Shown: in pieces, positions 33,383 through 41,914 of the stretch
Layout of the letters: every line of letters starts with the position of its first letter
Numbering within the stretch: position 1 is the first letter of the stretch
Notes under the pieces: model-generated
The model's input: only the letters and a program-made list of their open reading frames with translations
The model's database searches: none
What the model was told of the DNA's origin: nothing
Made by a program: the position numbers and the translations under genes
Source: Gammaproteobacteria bacterium
GTDB lineage: Bacteria > Pseudomonadota > Gammaproteobacteria > UBA6429 > Thiohalophilaceae
Reading direction: 5' to 3'
DNA length: 64,000 nucleotides
Assembly: GCA_016125505.1 (NCBI GenBank)
Contig: WGLP01000004.1
Location: forward strand, 104,192-168,191

Positions 33383-34360
33383 TCAGCAACCCGCCACACA
33401 CTGGGCGGCCTGATCAAATTCCATGGTATGTCCACTCAACGGTACATGAACCGGTACGTGCGTCGCCTTGATAAAGATATCCGTGCGCGTACCGGCGATA
33501 ACCTTGCCGTGTTGCGTCGCGGCTTCATTGGCATGCGATGCAATCACCGCGTTAGGTTTAATGAGTTCATTGACCACGTAAGCCGCTTCCTTCGGGCCGG
33601 TGGTGTAGGTGTCACCGATGTTCATCACCGCCAGCTTCGCGCCGTAGTACTGACGCACCACGGTTTTCTGTTCGGCAGTCACCCCGGTATCGCCGGAGAG
33701 ATACACCACGAGGCCGTTGGAAAATGTCAGGACATAGCCGGTGGGCGGACCGGCATACGCCGTGAGTCCGGCGGCATCCAGCAGCTTACCCAGTTCACCG
33801 CCGATCATGTCGCCGGCGATGCCGTTGGAATGTACCGCCGGTACGGTGGTAATGATCACGCCGTTGACTTTCACCGAGGCGCCAAAGCGTACGATCTCCG
33901 AGTCTTTGGGATTGCCACCCAGGGCCTTTAACTTGCCGGCGAAAAACTTCGGCATCTCGCTACCGGTAATGATCTTTGCATGCCTGGCCAGCGCAATATT
34001 CACCACATTGGTGTTCGGCAAATCATTGACCGAGGTATCCGGTTTGGCGCAGGTACCGGCATTCACGTGCTTGATATGCTGATTACCTACATGATCCCCG
34101 TGCATGTGGCTGACCAGTATGATATCGATTTTGCCAAGGCGCTTGTCACTGGCCCCTGCCACGGTCTGGCCGGCATCGTACAGCAGGCGGGTGCCATTGG
34201 GGTCTTCCAGAATCAGGGCGCGGTCCCGGCTGCAAAATTCACCGGTATGACTGCCAAGCGGTGTGATTTTGACATTATCGGCGATGGCAGATGAAGCAAA
34301 CACGGAACACAGCAGGACAAATGCAACACGAGGCCAACATGACATAGGCTTAATCCCCAT
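33383..34360 (-). CDS. Secreted metallo-beta-lactamase-fold hydrolase
   Basis: About 325 residues from ATG 34360; later in-frame ATGs exist, but all keep the signal peptide (VAFVLLCSVFASSAIA). The metal-binding motif is LVSHMHGDHVGNQHI; further ligands appear in AVHSNG, LSGDTGVTAE and IASHANEAATQHG. This places it in the MBL-fold superfamily, close to the subgroup of exported UlaG/YhfI-like hydrolases. It lies 30 bp upstream of the C1-peptidase gene on the same strand, so the two may be co-transcribed. Substrate unknown. It is distinct in sequence from the MBL protein at 5313. Confidence 0.85.
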   Translation of the reverse strand: MGIKPMSCWPRVAFVLLCSVFASSAIADNVKITPLGSHTGEFCSRDRALILEDPNGTRLLYDAGQTVAGASDKRLGKIDIILVSHMHGDHVGNQHIKHVNAGTCAKPDTSVNDLPNTNVVNIALARHAKIITGSEMPKFFAGKLKALGGNPKDSEIVRFGASVKVNGVIITTVPAVHSNGIAGDMIGGELGKLLDAAGLTAYAGPPTGYVLTFSNGLVVYLSGDTGVTAEQKTVVRQYYGAKLAVMNIGDTYTTGPKEAAYVVNELIKPNAVIASHANEAATQHGKVIAGTRTDIFIKATHVPVHVPLSGHTMEFDQAAQCVAGC

Positions 34361-34540
34361 ACCCTTATCGTAGTGTGAATGGTATTTATTGTATTGCAAG
34401 TATAGTCAGCGCAGCGGGAACTGTAGCGCACCCGGCCCCGGTATTTATTGGCATGCACTTGATCCGGATTAAGGTAAGACGGCGCTATCACCGCCTATAC
34501 TTTGGTCAGCTTATCACCATAGCGCGAGGAGGAATGTGAC

Positions 34541-35017
34541 ATGCAGCAATCGCGATGGCTCTGGCTGTGCTACCTGTGCGCCGCCATCCTGCCCTTTTCC
34601 AGCGTACATGCCGCCGAGCCGTCAACACCGCCCTCAAACTACGTAAAGTGGACAGTCAAAGACTTTGCGATCGATGAACCCCTCGGCGGTCTCAAGGGTG
34701 ACCCCAGGCGCGGCCGCGCCATCGCCGGCGATCAGCATCGGGGCAACTGTCTGGCCTGTCATCTCCTGCCTATCCCCGAAGAAGAGTTCTTCGGCAATCT
34801 CGGCCCGCCATTGATTGGCATCGCCTCGCGTCAGTCCGTTGGCATGATTCGCCTGCACGTCGTGGATCAGTCTCGCTTCAATCCGGAAACCGTCATGCCC
34901 GGCTACTACCGGCCGCCACAACAACTGCACCGCGTTGCCAGAAACCTGCGGGGACGCACCTGGCTGACGGCCCAGGAGATCGAAGACGTCGTCGCCTATC
35001 TGACCACATTGAAATAA
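34541..35017 (+). CDS. soxX: Sulfur-oxidation cytochrome c SoxX
   Basis: 158 residues with a signal peptide (CYLCAAILPFSSVHAAEPST). One c-type heme site, CLACH at 70-74, and a distal Met in the NPETVMPGYYRP loop (M119) match SoxX. SoxX pairs with SoxA to form the cytochrome that links thiosulfate to the SoxYZ carrier in the periplasm and accepts the electrons. A strong GAGGAGGAA precedes ATG 34541. soxA follows 17 bp downstream. No soxYZ or soxB is in this window; they must lie elsewhere if the pathway is complete. Confidence 0.9.
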   Translation: MQQSRWLWLCYLCAAILPFSSVHAAEPSTPPSNYVKWTVKDFAIDEPLGGLKGDPRRGRAIAGDQHRGNCLACHLLPIPEEEFFGNLGPPLIGIASRQSVGMIRLHVVDQSRFNPETVMPGYYRPPQQLHRVARNLRGRTWLTAQEIEDVVAYLTTLK

Positions 35018-35034
35018 CCCGGGGTGCCGTTGCC

Positions 35035-35805
35035 ATGAACTTACTTCTCACTTCTTCTGCGCTGGTTATCCTGCTTGCAGCTCTTGCAACACCCACGGTC
35101 GCCGAGCAGGCGATCTCCGGCTACGATTTTCTGACGCCGGAAATGCAGGCCATGCAGGATGACGATTTCGCCAACCCCGGCATGACGGCGGTAGAGAACG
35201 GCAAAACCCTGTTTGCCACGCCAGGTAAAAACGGTAAATCCTGTGCCGCCTGTCACGGTGATGACGGCAGCAAACTTAACGTCAAACACATCGCGGCGTA
35301 TCCCGTTTACAGCGCACAGCTGAAAGGGCCGCTCACCCTGCGCAAACAGATCCTGAGGTGCCGCAACCAACGCATGGGCGGTCCGCCACTCAGGTATGGA
35401 GATAAACAGGCGATCCAACTGGAGGCGTTCGTTCGCCGGCTGGCCGTAGGCCAGCCGGTTGCGGTGGATGTCTCCGGCCCGATGGCGCCGTACTATGCAA
35501 CAGGCAAGAAACTGTTTCATACGCGCTGGGGACAAGTGGACATTGCCTGTCATCAATGCCACGACTATCACGCCGGGCAAACCTTTCGCGGCCAGAAACT
35601 CACGCAGGGACAAAGCAACGGATTTCCCGTGTATCGCTTCACCACGGGCCAGGTCGTAGGCGTGCAGGAGCGTATCAGCGAATGCCTCACCAACCTGCGT
35701 GCGGAACCTTACCCACTCGGTTCAGCGGAATATGATGCGCTCGAAGTCTATATGAACGCGCGCGGGAACGGCCTGAAGATCGAAACGCCCGGCATCCGCT
35801 ATTAA
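35035..35805 (+). CDS. soxA: Sulfur-oxidation cytochrome c SoxA (diheme)
   Basis: 256 residues with a signal peptide. Two heme sites are visible, CAACH at 70-74 and CHQCH at 172-176; the active-site Cys expected in SoxA is C217 in the QERISECLTN segment, which aligns with the catalytic ligand region of known SoxA proteins. SoxA with SoxX attaches thiosulfate to SoxYZ. The C-terminus SAEYDALEVYMNARGNGLKI is typical of SoxA. It is translated just downstream of soxX. The diheme form is the type found in many purple and colourless sulfur bacteria. Confidence 0.93.
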   Translation: MNLLLTSSALVILLAALATPTVAEQAISGYDFLTPEMQAMQDDDFANPGMTAVENGKTLFATPGKNGKSCAACHGDDGSKLNVKHIAAYPVYSAQLKGPLTLRKQILRCRNQRMGGPPLRYGDKQAIQLEAFVRRLAVGQPVAVDVSGPMAPYYATGKKLFHTRWGQVDIACHQCHDYHAGQTFRGQKLTQGQSNGFPVYRFTTGQVVGVQERISECLTNLRAEPYPLGSAEYDALEVYMNARGNGLKIETPGIRY

Positions 35806-35829
35806 CCAGTAAAAGTGATCCAACCGATG

Positions 35830-38322
35830 TTACTCACCCTTGCGTTTGGCGCGCGCGGTGGCCTGGGCCTCTAACGGATTATCCGGCCAGTGGTGTTTGG
35901 GATACCGACCTTTCAGATCCTTTTTAACCTCGTGATACGAACCCTGCCAGAAGCCGGCGAGGTCCTGCGTGATCTGCACCGGACGTTGTGCCGGCGATAA
36001 CAGGTGCAGCAACACGGCGATCCTGCCTTCCGCGATGCGCGGCGTATCCGCCAGGCCGAACATCTCCTGCAGACGCACCGCCAGCACCGGTGGGAAGACA
36101 CTGTAGTCCACGCGAATGCGCGAGCCGCTGGGGACGGTGATGTGCGTCGGCACCAGTTGCTCGAGACGGCGCTGCTGCTCATAGGAGAGCTGCGCCAGCA
36201 ACATGCCGTGCAGGTCCAGACGTTCCAGATGCGACAGGCGGGACATGTTGCTGATATAAGGCTGCAACCAGGCTTCCAGACTGGCCAGCAGACTATCGTC
36301 GCTCACGTCCGGCCAGGTGTTATCGATATGTTCGTGCACGAACTGCATGCGCGCCTGCAATTCGCGTGCACTATCGCGCCAGGGCAAACAGGCAAGACCG
36401 TGTACCCGGATGCCCTGCAACAAGGCGCAGGTGATCGTCTCCGCGTCGACATCGGTCAGCGCTGTTTCGTCGATCGCGACCTCACCGATACGCTGTTGCG
36501 CCCGCAGCTGCACACAGGCGTTACGTTCATCCCACTGCACATCGGCATGCGTCCGCAGGATGTCACTGTGATATTTCAGGATGTCTTCACGGTGGATCCC
36601 CGCCGCCAGATAAATCCGCGCCTCGCGCGCACCATCCAGATTCGCGGCGACGATAAACTCCTGCGTACACAAGGGGTCGCCTTCGTTCAAGGCGGCGCCG
36701 CGGCCGTTACTCAACAGATAGCGTGTCGAGTTTTCCCGGCGACGGCCGATGCGATCCGGATAGGCATAGGCCAATACCACGCCCAACAGCGGCAGGTCTT
36801 CCGCAGCGTTATCAGGCTGCACTTGTAATTGACGTTGCCATTGTGCGGCGGCCTCCCGCGCCTGGCGCAGCGCGCCCTGATCGATGTCGTGACCTTTGGC
36901 CTTGTCGCGCAGCGCCTCGATACGCAGTTGCAGGTCGCTTTCCCGCGCCGCGCCGCCGCGCAGGATATCGCGATCGCCCAGGATCGCCGCCACTTCACAG
37001 GCCAATGCACCGGCACCAATGGTTTTGGCACGCAACAGCATATGGGCCAGGCGCGGATGCGTGCCCCACTGCGCCATGGCCTTACCATGCGCGGTAATCC
37101 GGCCTTCCGCATCGATAGCGCCAAGTTTACACAGCAGGTCTTTGGCCTGGGCCACGTGCGGCGCAGGCGGCGGATCGATCCAGCGCAGGCTATTCACATC
37201 GCTCACGCCCCACTGCGCCAGTTCCAATAACAGCGGTGCAAGATCCGCATCGAGTATCTCCGCGGCGGTCTGCGCCAACAGATGCGTACCCGCTGACCAC
37301 AGGCGATAGCACACACCCGCCTGCAAACGGCCGGCACGACCGCAACGTTGATCGGCGCTGGCCTGGGAGACCGGCAGGGTGACGAGTTGCGTCAGACCGG
37401 TATTGGGATCAAAGCGCGGGATACGCATCAGGCCGCTGTCGATGACGATGCGAATGCCTTCGATGGTCAGGCTCGTCTCGGCAATCGCACTGGCCAGCAC
37501 GATCTTGCGCCTGCCCGCCGGGGCCGGTTGAATGGCGGCATCCTGTTCCGCCGGCGTAAGCTGACCAAACAGCGGTGCCAGCAAAATATCGTCGCCCAGT
37601 TTTGCGTCCACTAAGGCGGTATGCACTTGACGAATCTCGCCGGCCCCGGGCAGGAAGACCAGCACGCTGCCCTGCTCCGTCTTGATGGCCTGGACGATCT
37701 GTTGCGCCACTTCCGTGAGAAAGCCGCGCCGCTCGCGTGCGAAACCGTGTTTGAGTGGCTGATGCTGAATCGCGACGGGATAACTGCGGCCCTCGCTGGT
37801 CAGGATCGGCGCCTGGTCCAGTAAGGCCGAGACCGCCGCGCCATCGAGCGTGGCCGACATCACGATGATTTTCAGATCCTCGCGCAGGCCCTGTTGTGCA
37901 TCGAGACACAGTGCCAGCCCCAGATCGGAATTCAGATTGCGTTCGTGAAACTCGTCGAAGATCACCACGCCATAGGCATCCAGCGCCGGGTCGTCCTGCA
38001 GCATGCGCGTCAGGATGCCTTCGGTCACCACCTCGATGCGGGTTCTGGGGCCAATCTTGTTATCAAGCCGTACCCGATAGCCCACGGTCTCGCCCACACG
38101 CTCGCTCAGGGAATGCGCCATGAAACGCGCGGCGGCGCGGGCGGCAATGCGCCGCGGTTCGAGCATGATGATCTTTTTATTGCCCAGCCAGGAGGCGTCG
38201 AGCAAGGCCAAGGGTACGCGCGTGGTCTTGCCGGCACCGGGCGGCGCCTGCACGACCACACCGGGGTGAGTTGTCAGGGTGGAGACCAGCCGCGGCAGGA
38301 GTTCATCAATGGGGAAGGACAT
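35830..38322 (-). CDS. hrpB: ATP-dependent RNA helicase-like protein HrpB
   Basis: 830 residues. Motif I is PPGAGKTTRVPLAL near residue 30, motif II is DEFHER, motif III appears as VMSATL, and motif VI is QRCGRAGRLQAGVCYRLWS; together these are the DEAH-box helicase core. The C-terminal region (RMQFVHEHIDNTWPDVSD, then VDYSVFPPVLAVRLQEMFGL) is the HrpB-specific extension. The protein probably acts on RNA, but its role in the cell is poorly defined. It starts at ATG 38322 and converges on soxA, 24 bp apart. Nothing suggests coupling to the sox genes. Confidence 0.95.
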   Translation of the reverse strand: MSFPIDELLPRLVSTLTTHPGVVVQAPPGAGKTTRVPLALLDASWLGNKKIIMLEPRRIAARAAARFMAHSLSERVGETVGYRVRLDNKIGPRTRIEVVTEGILTRMLQDDPALDAYGVVIFDEFHERNLNSDLGLALCLDAQQGLREDLKIIVMSATLDGAAVSALLDQAPILTSEGRSYPVAIQHQPLKHGFARERRGFLTEVAQQIVQAIKTEQGSVLVFLPGAGEIRQVHTALVDAKLGDDILLAPLFGQLTPAEQDAAIQPAPAGRRKIVLASAIAETSLTIEGIRIVIDSGLMRIPRFDPNTGLTQLVTLPVSQASADQRCGRAGRLQAGVCYRLWSAGTHLLAQTAAEILDADLAPLLLELAQWGVSDVNSLRWIDPPPAPHVAQAKDLLCKLGAIDAEGRITAHGKAMAQWGTHPRLAHMLLRAKTIGAGALACEVAAILGDRDILRGGAARESDLQLRIEALRDKAKGHDIDQGALRQAREAAAQWQRQLQVQPDNAAEDLPLLGVVLAYAYPDRIGRRRENSTRYLLSNGRGAALNEGDPLCTQEFIVAANLDGAREARIYLAAGIHREDILKYHSDILRTHADVQWDERNACVQLRAQQRIGEVAIDETALTDVDAETITCALLQGIRVHGLACLPWRDSARELQARMQFVHEHIDNTWPDVSDDSLLASLEAWLQPYISNMSRLSHLERLDLHGMLLAQLSYEQQRRLEQLVPTHITVPSGSRIRVDYSVFPPVLAVRLQEMFGLADTPRIAEGRIAVLLHLLSPAQRPVQITQDLAGFWQGSYHEVKKDLKGRYPKHHWPDNPLEAQATARAKRKGE

Positions 38323-38391
38323 GGCGGTGTATGGTACCGCAAAGCAACCCGCCCTACCTTACCTCATCGGCAGCATACTTATATATAAGTA

Positions 38392-38422
38392 CAGGGCACA
38401 ATCGACTGGCGATTGTGCCCTG
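38392..38422 (-). terminator. Strong hairpin terminator-like structure downstream of the phosphatase gene
   Basis: A 13-bp perfect stem, CAGGGCACAATCG with CGATTGTGCCCTG, and a 5-nt loop lies 28 bp after the stop of the minus-strand metallophosphoesterase gene. The following minus-strand bases (TACTTATATA) are AU-rich but not a pure U-tract. Confidence 0.65.
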
Positions 38423-38450
38423 CTGTTTACGACAGGTTCGAAGCCGGTGA

Positions 38451-39548
38451 TTACGGCAGGCTGACCTGTTTGAAGTCGAACACGTTTTCAGAGCTCGGGT
38501 CGACGGTCATTTCCACCCAGCTGTTGTCGGCGGAACCGAAGACTTCCACGCGGGTGAAGTTCGGGCGGGTACGGCCATCGGCGTCAACCATCGGCTTGTC
38601 GATGCGGAAATAGTGCGAATCACCGTGGACCAGCAGGACCTTGCCGTCGAATGACTGAGTCTCGTCAATCAGGGTATGGAAGAAATCGCTGTAACCGTTA
38701 TTGGCGTCCAGGGTCGGCAGGAAATTATCCGCATAACCGCCATCGCTCAGTTCGATCGGGGCATACACATCCGCCTGGATCGCGATCAGGATACCGGCAT
38801 AATGATGCGCCTTGGCCTTGGCGAAGGAATCTTTCAACCAGGCAATATTCATGGCATTACGCGCCTGGTATTCGGCCGTGGCAGCGGCACAATCCGCGGC
38901 GGTGCGATTGGATTTGTTGTAGCACTGCTTATCGGTGGCCACCAGGTTGTTGTTACTGCCGATAACATTCAACGCCACAAACTCCACGTTGTTTTTCACA
39001 AAGCGGCTGTTTTCGCTGTAGGCCTGACCCAGCTCACCCTGACGCTGCACGCGGATAGGGTCCAGACCCTGGGTGGTGTTCTTGCTGAAAAATACCGTAC
39101 GCAAAAAGGCCAGACGCTCCAGCGGATCATAGCTGCCGTTGTTGGTGCGATGGCAGTCGGTCCACTCGTTGTCACCCAGGCTGTACATGGTCGGGGCATC
39201 AATGCTGTTGAAGATATTGATCACGTCCTGACCGATGGCCTGGTCGGTACATTCGCTGCTGCCGTTCTTGGTATCACCGACAAAGATGGTGAAATCCAGA
39301 TCGTGGGCATTCATGGAGCTGATGGTCTGTTCGATGTCCTTGGCTTTTTCCGCCGGGTCGCTCGAATAGAACTCGTCGCCCCACAGCGCAACCTTGAGAC
39401 GGTAGTGATGGTCGCCACGATCATCATGGTGAGAATAACCACGATCCCATTTTGCGGATGATGAGACATCATTGCCGGCCTGTGCGGTCACGGGCAAGGC
39501 AAGCGCCGCCAGAGCGGCAAATACCAGAGGTTTGGATAGCGTCAACAT
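38451..39548 (-). CDS. Secreted metallophosphoesterase-like protein
   Basis: 365 residues with a signal peptide (FAALAALALPVTAQAG). Metal-binding-like motifs are LWGDEFY near the start, FVGDTKNGS, YSLGDNEWTDC and near the end LVHGDSHYFRID, which correspond in order to the D-x-x, GD, GDNE and GHxH-like positions of calcineurin-type phosphoesterases; the first motif departs from the usual DxH. A Pho-box-like site with a -10-like TAGAGT sits 67 bp upstream, consistent with phosphate-starvation induction. It is divergent from the phospholipid methyltransferase. The substrate is unknown. Confidence 0.75.
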   Translation of the reverse strand: MLTLSKPLVFAALAALALPVTAQAGNDVSSSAKWDRGYSHHDDRGDHHYRLKVALWGDEFYSSDPAEKAKDIEQTISSMNAHDLDFTIFVGDTKNGSSECTDQAIGQDVINIFNSIDAPTMYSLGDNEWTDCHRTNNGSYDPLERLAFLRTVFFSKNTTQGLDPIRVQRQGELGQAYSENSRFVKNNVEFVALNVIGSNNNLVATDKQCYNKSNRTAADCAAATAEYQARNAMNIAWLKDSFAKAKAHHYAGILIAIQADVYAPIELSDGGYADNFLPTLDANNGYSDFFHTLIDETQSFDGKVLLVHGDSHYFRIDKPMVDADGRTRPNFTRVEVFGSADNSWVEMTVDPSSENVFDFKQVSLP

Positions 39549-39614
39549 GAGTCTGATTCCTTATTTAGGTGAACATTCTTATTTTTAAGAAAGCCCAGAC
39601 TCTAGCCGGGTAAA

Positions 39615-39632
39615 ATGACGTGACTATGACAT
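39615..39632 (-). promoter_or_regulatory. Pho box of the metallophosphoesterase gene
   Basis: On the minus strand ATGTCAT-AGTC-ACGTCAT matches the Pho box (7-4-7), with the two GTCAT repeats 11 bp apart. A -10-like TAGAGT begins 10 nt downstream, the spacing seen at E. coli PhoB promoters. The start codon is 67 bp further on. Confidence 0.65.
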
Positions 39633-39771
39633 TTTGATGAACGACTGCAGGCAACGCATCACCGCGTTATGCGTTAATTAAATTCACGCGAAGAGTTAGA
39701 AGATATCCGCGCCAGCATGCTTTGCGCGACATCGCAACTGACTGACAACAACGAATGAAGTATTGCATTTT

Positions 39772-39794
39772 TGTGACATTAAACGTTAGTCACA
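39772..39794. repeat. Inverted repeat in the divergent promoter region
   Basis: TGTGAC (39772-39777) and GTCACA (39789-39794) are perfect inverted 6-mers separated by 11 bp (TGTGAC-N11-GTCACA). It lies between the two Pho-box-like sites and could be an operator for another dimeric regulator. The spacing is too wide for a CRP site. Confidence 0.45.
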
Positions 39795-39855
39795 AATTCC
39801 GTTTTGCGAAAGTAATTCGTCATCATCTATGTTACAGTGAAGGCGAATAAGATTT

Positions 39856-39873
39856 TTGTCATGCTTCAGTCAC
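39856..39873 (+). promoter_or_regulatory. Pho box of the phospholipid methyltransferase gene
   Basis: TTGTCAT-GCTT-CAGTCAC matches the Pho box; GTCAT and GTCAC are 11 bp apart. It is 64 bp upstream of the GTG start. A clear -10 hexamer is not obvious. Confidence 0.55.
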
Positions 39874-39936
39874 GGCATCGCAGCAATGACAGTGAAATCG
39901 TTTCCCGGCCAACAACCGCACAAATGAAGGTATCCC

Positions 39937-40620
39937 GTGAAGGCATCTTTGATTGAGTTAACCTATCGCCGTTTCGCACCGATTTACGACACCATCTTTG
40001 GTGCTGTCCTGCAACCCGGCCGCAAGCGCGGCGTCCAAATCCTGCACTGCCAGATGAATCAGCAGGTGCTGGAAGTGGGTGTTGGCACCGGTCTATCGTT
40101 AGACCTTTATCCGGACAGCGTTAAGATCGTCGGCATCGACATCTGCCCCGATATGCTGAAACGAGCGCAGGCGCGTGTGGAGGCCCGGCAGTTGCAGAAT
40201 GTCCAGGCGCTTGTGCAAATGGATGGCCGCAAGATGTCTTTTCCCGACAACAGCTTCGACAAAGTCATCGCCATGTATGTCATTCCCGCGCTGGACGACC
40301 CCCGGCCACTGGTGGCCGAGATGCGGCGTGTCTGCAAGCCCGATGGCGAGCTGATATTTATCAATCATTTCCAGTCCAGGCGCGCCGTGGTGGGGACGAT
40401 TGAGCGATTGCTCTCGCCCCTCTGGCGCTGGTTGAATTACCGCAGCGACCTGAAGCTGGAGGATTTCGTGCGCGACGCCAAACTGGATGTCATCGAAACA
40501 CAAGATACCAATATATTAGGTTACGCCACCCTCGTCCGCTGCCGGAACCACGACGGCCAACCGTTAGTGCCTCATGAGTCACGTGAGTTTATCGGGGACC
40601 TGCTAACGGAAGAATCCTGA
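39937..40620 (+). CDS. Phosphatidylethanolamine N-methyltransferase-like SAM methyltransferase (PmtA type)
   Basis: 227 residues starting at GTG 39937 behind GAAGG. Class I methyltransferase fold: YRRFAPIYDTIFGAVLQPGR, SAM motif VLEVGVGTGLSLDLYP, acidic strand end GIDICPDMLKRAQARV, and VIAMYVIPALDDP. The order and the N-terminal APxYDxxFG motif are typical of the rhizobial PmtA subfamily, which methylates phosphatidylethanolamine to mono-, di- or trimethyl forms. Membrane-associated but without a transmembrane segment. The upstream Pho-box-like site suggests induction under phosphate limitation. The degree of methylation it achieves is unknown. Confidence 0.85.
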   Translation: MKASLIELTYRRFAPIYDTIFGAVLQPGRKRGVQILHCQMNQQVLEVGVGTGLSLDLYPDSVKIVGIDICPDMLKRAQARVEARQLQNVQALVQMDGRKMSFPDNSFDKVIAMYVIPALDDPRPLVAEMRRVCKPDGELIFINHFQSRRAVVGTIERLLSPLWRWLNYRSDLKLEDFVRDAKLDVIETQDTNILGYATLVRCRNHDGQPLVPHESREFIGDLLTEES

Positions 40621-40631
40621 TTCGGACCTTG

Positions 40632-40997
40632 CTAGTCGTTGTTTTTATCCAGTAGCGACTTCAGGTCGGCAAACGGATTATGCGTCGCGGCTGAGCGTTG
40701 CTCGCCGCCCGCCTTGATCTGCTGGATCTCCAGCTGGCGCTGGTGTTCGTTGTCGTGGCAGTACAGACACAACAACTCCCAGTTGCTGCCATCGGGGGGA
40801 TTATTATCGTGGTTGTGATCGCGGTGATGCACCGTCAGTTCACTGAGGTTCTTGCCCTTAAACTCGCGCCCGCAACGCCCGCAGATATGCGGATACATCT
40901 TCAGCGCCTGCTCGCGATAGGTCTGCTCGCGCTGTTCGCTGGCCCGGCGCGCCTCGAGCACGGCCTTACTCAGTTTGTCATCACCGGCATTTGCCAT
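40632..40997 (-). CDS. yajD: YajD-family HNH nuclease
   Basis: 121 residues from ATG 40997 (a longer reading with an upstream start is possible). The zinc knuckle C-G-R-C-G precedes the HNH core LTVHHRDHNHDNNP, and a second pair appears in LLCLYCHDNEHQ. The arrangement is typical of E. coli YajD, an HNH nuclease of unknown biological role. It is small, charged and cytoplasmic. It converges on the methyltransferase gene with an 11-bp gap. No phage context is visible. Confidence 0.9.
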   Translation of the reverse strand: MANAGDDKLSKAVLEARRASEQREQTYREQALKMYPHICGRCGREFKGKNLSELTVHHRDHNHDNNPPDGSNWELLCLYCHDNEHQRQLEIQQIKAGGEQRSAATHNPFADLKSLLDKNND

Positions 40998-41190
40998 AGC
41001 CCTGTACTCCCGTGGATAACCCGCAATAGCCAATTATAGCTGAGTGAAATCCATCGCCGCGCCCGTGTCTAGCCATCCCGTGATAGTACATTAGCGTTTA
41101 TCAGGGCTTACACGGACAGGTCAACACCTTGAACCGGTGTGGCACTGGCAGGTTAATTAAATTGTCATAAAGCCCCACTACGCTTCGGGT

Positions 41191-41847
41191 ATGCATGCGG
41201 AAAAACAACCAACGTCCGAGACTCGCCCCCTGCAGTCCATTTTCAGGGCACATATCGACAACTCCGTGGCCTGCAGCCATGTACTCAAGGACTTGTTCGC
41301 GAATGTTACTGAACCCTACCCGCACATCACCAGGATAAAACAGTTGGAAGAGGCCGGGGATGCACTCACCGCCGAGGCCTACTACGTGCTGGAGTCCCAC
41401 GAATATTCGAGTCTCACCCATATCATCGAGGACCTGATAAAGTTCCTCGATGACATCGTCGATGGATTCAACAAGACCGCCAGGCTCATCGATATCTTTC
41501 GCACAAGCCGTATCGAAGCGGCGGCTTTTGAAATTTTATCCAGGCAACAGGCCATGCTGGAAAGGCTTGCGCAGGAGATCAAGCTCTATCCGGACAATGA
41601 CCCCGGTGCCCTGGGTGCCTGCCGCGGCACCCTGAAGGAAGAAGAGGAAAACGTGGATCTGATCTATCACGAATGGCGCAAGAAAGAACGCCGCGTGCAT
41701 GAGCTGTCACTCATCGATGAATACAACTGGACCGAGATCTTCGATGTCCTGGAACAGACCACCGACGACATCTACCATACCGCGATCATCCTGGAAAAAA
41801 TCGTCCGGCACCGGCTCAAGAGTGCCGTGCCTGCCAGCGCGCAATAA
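41191..41847 (+). CDS. DUF47-family, PhoU-like protein
   Basis: 218 residues, almost entirely helical. The pattern of DUF47 is clear: LQSIFRAHIDNSVACSHVLK, then DALTAEAYYVLESHEYSS, and EYNWTEIFDVLEQTTDDIYH. DUF47 proteins resemble PhoU and usually accompany low-affinity (Pit) phosphate transporters, where they modulate transport; no transporter gene is adjacent here. The upstream half-site GTCATAAAG is not a full Pho box. The GT39-like gene follows 67 bp downstream on the same strand. Confidence 0.88.
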   Translation: MHAEKQPTSETRPLQSIFRAHIDNSVACSHVLKDLFANVTEPYPHITRIKQLEEAGDALTAEAYYVLESHEYSSLTHIIEDLIKFLDDIVDGFNKTARLIDIFRTSRIEAAAFEILSRQQAMLERLAQEIKLYPDNDPGALGACRGTLKEEEENVDLIYHEWRKKERRVHELSLIDEYNWTEIFDVLEQTTDDIYHTAIILEKIVRHRLKSAVPASAQ

Positions 41848-41914
41848 ATTCCCGTCGACAAGCTGCGTCGCTAAACATTAGTCTAGCGACATCCATCGCA
41901 CAGGAAACCTGAAT

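Noticed and set aside
41167..41185. A GTCATAAAG half-site before the DUF47 gene as a Pho box
   Set aside because: Only one half-site matches; the position 11 bp on reads CCACT, so I do not count it.
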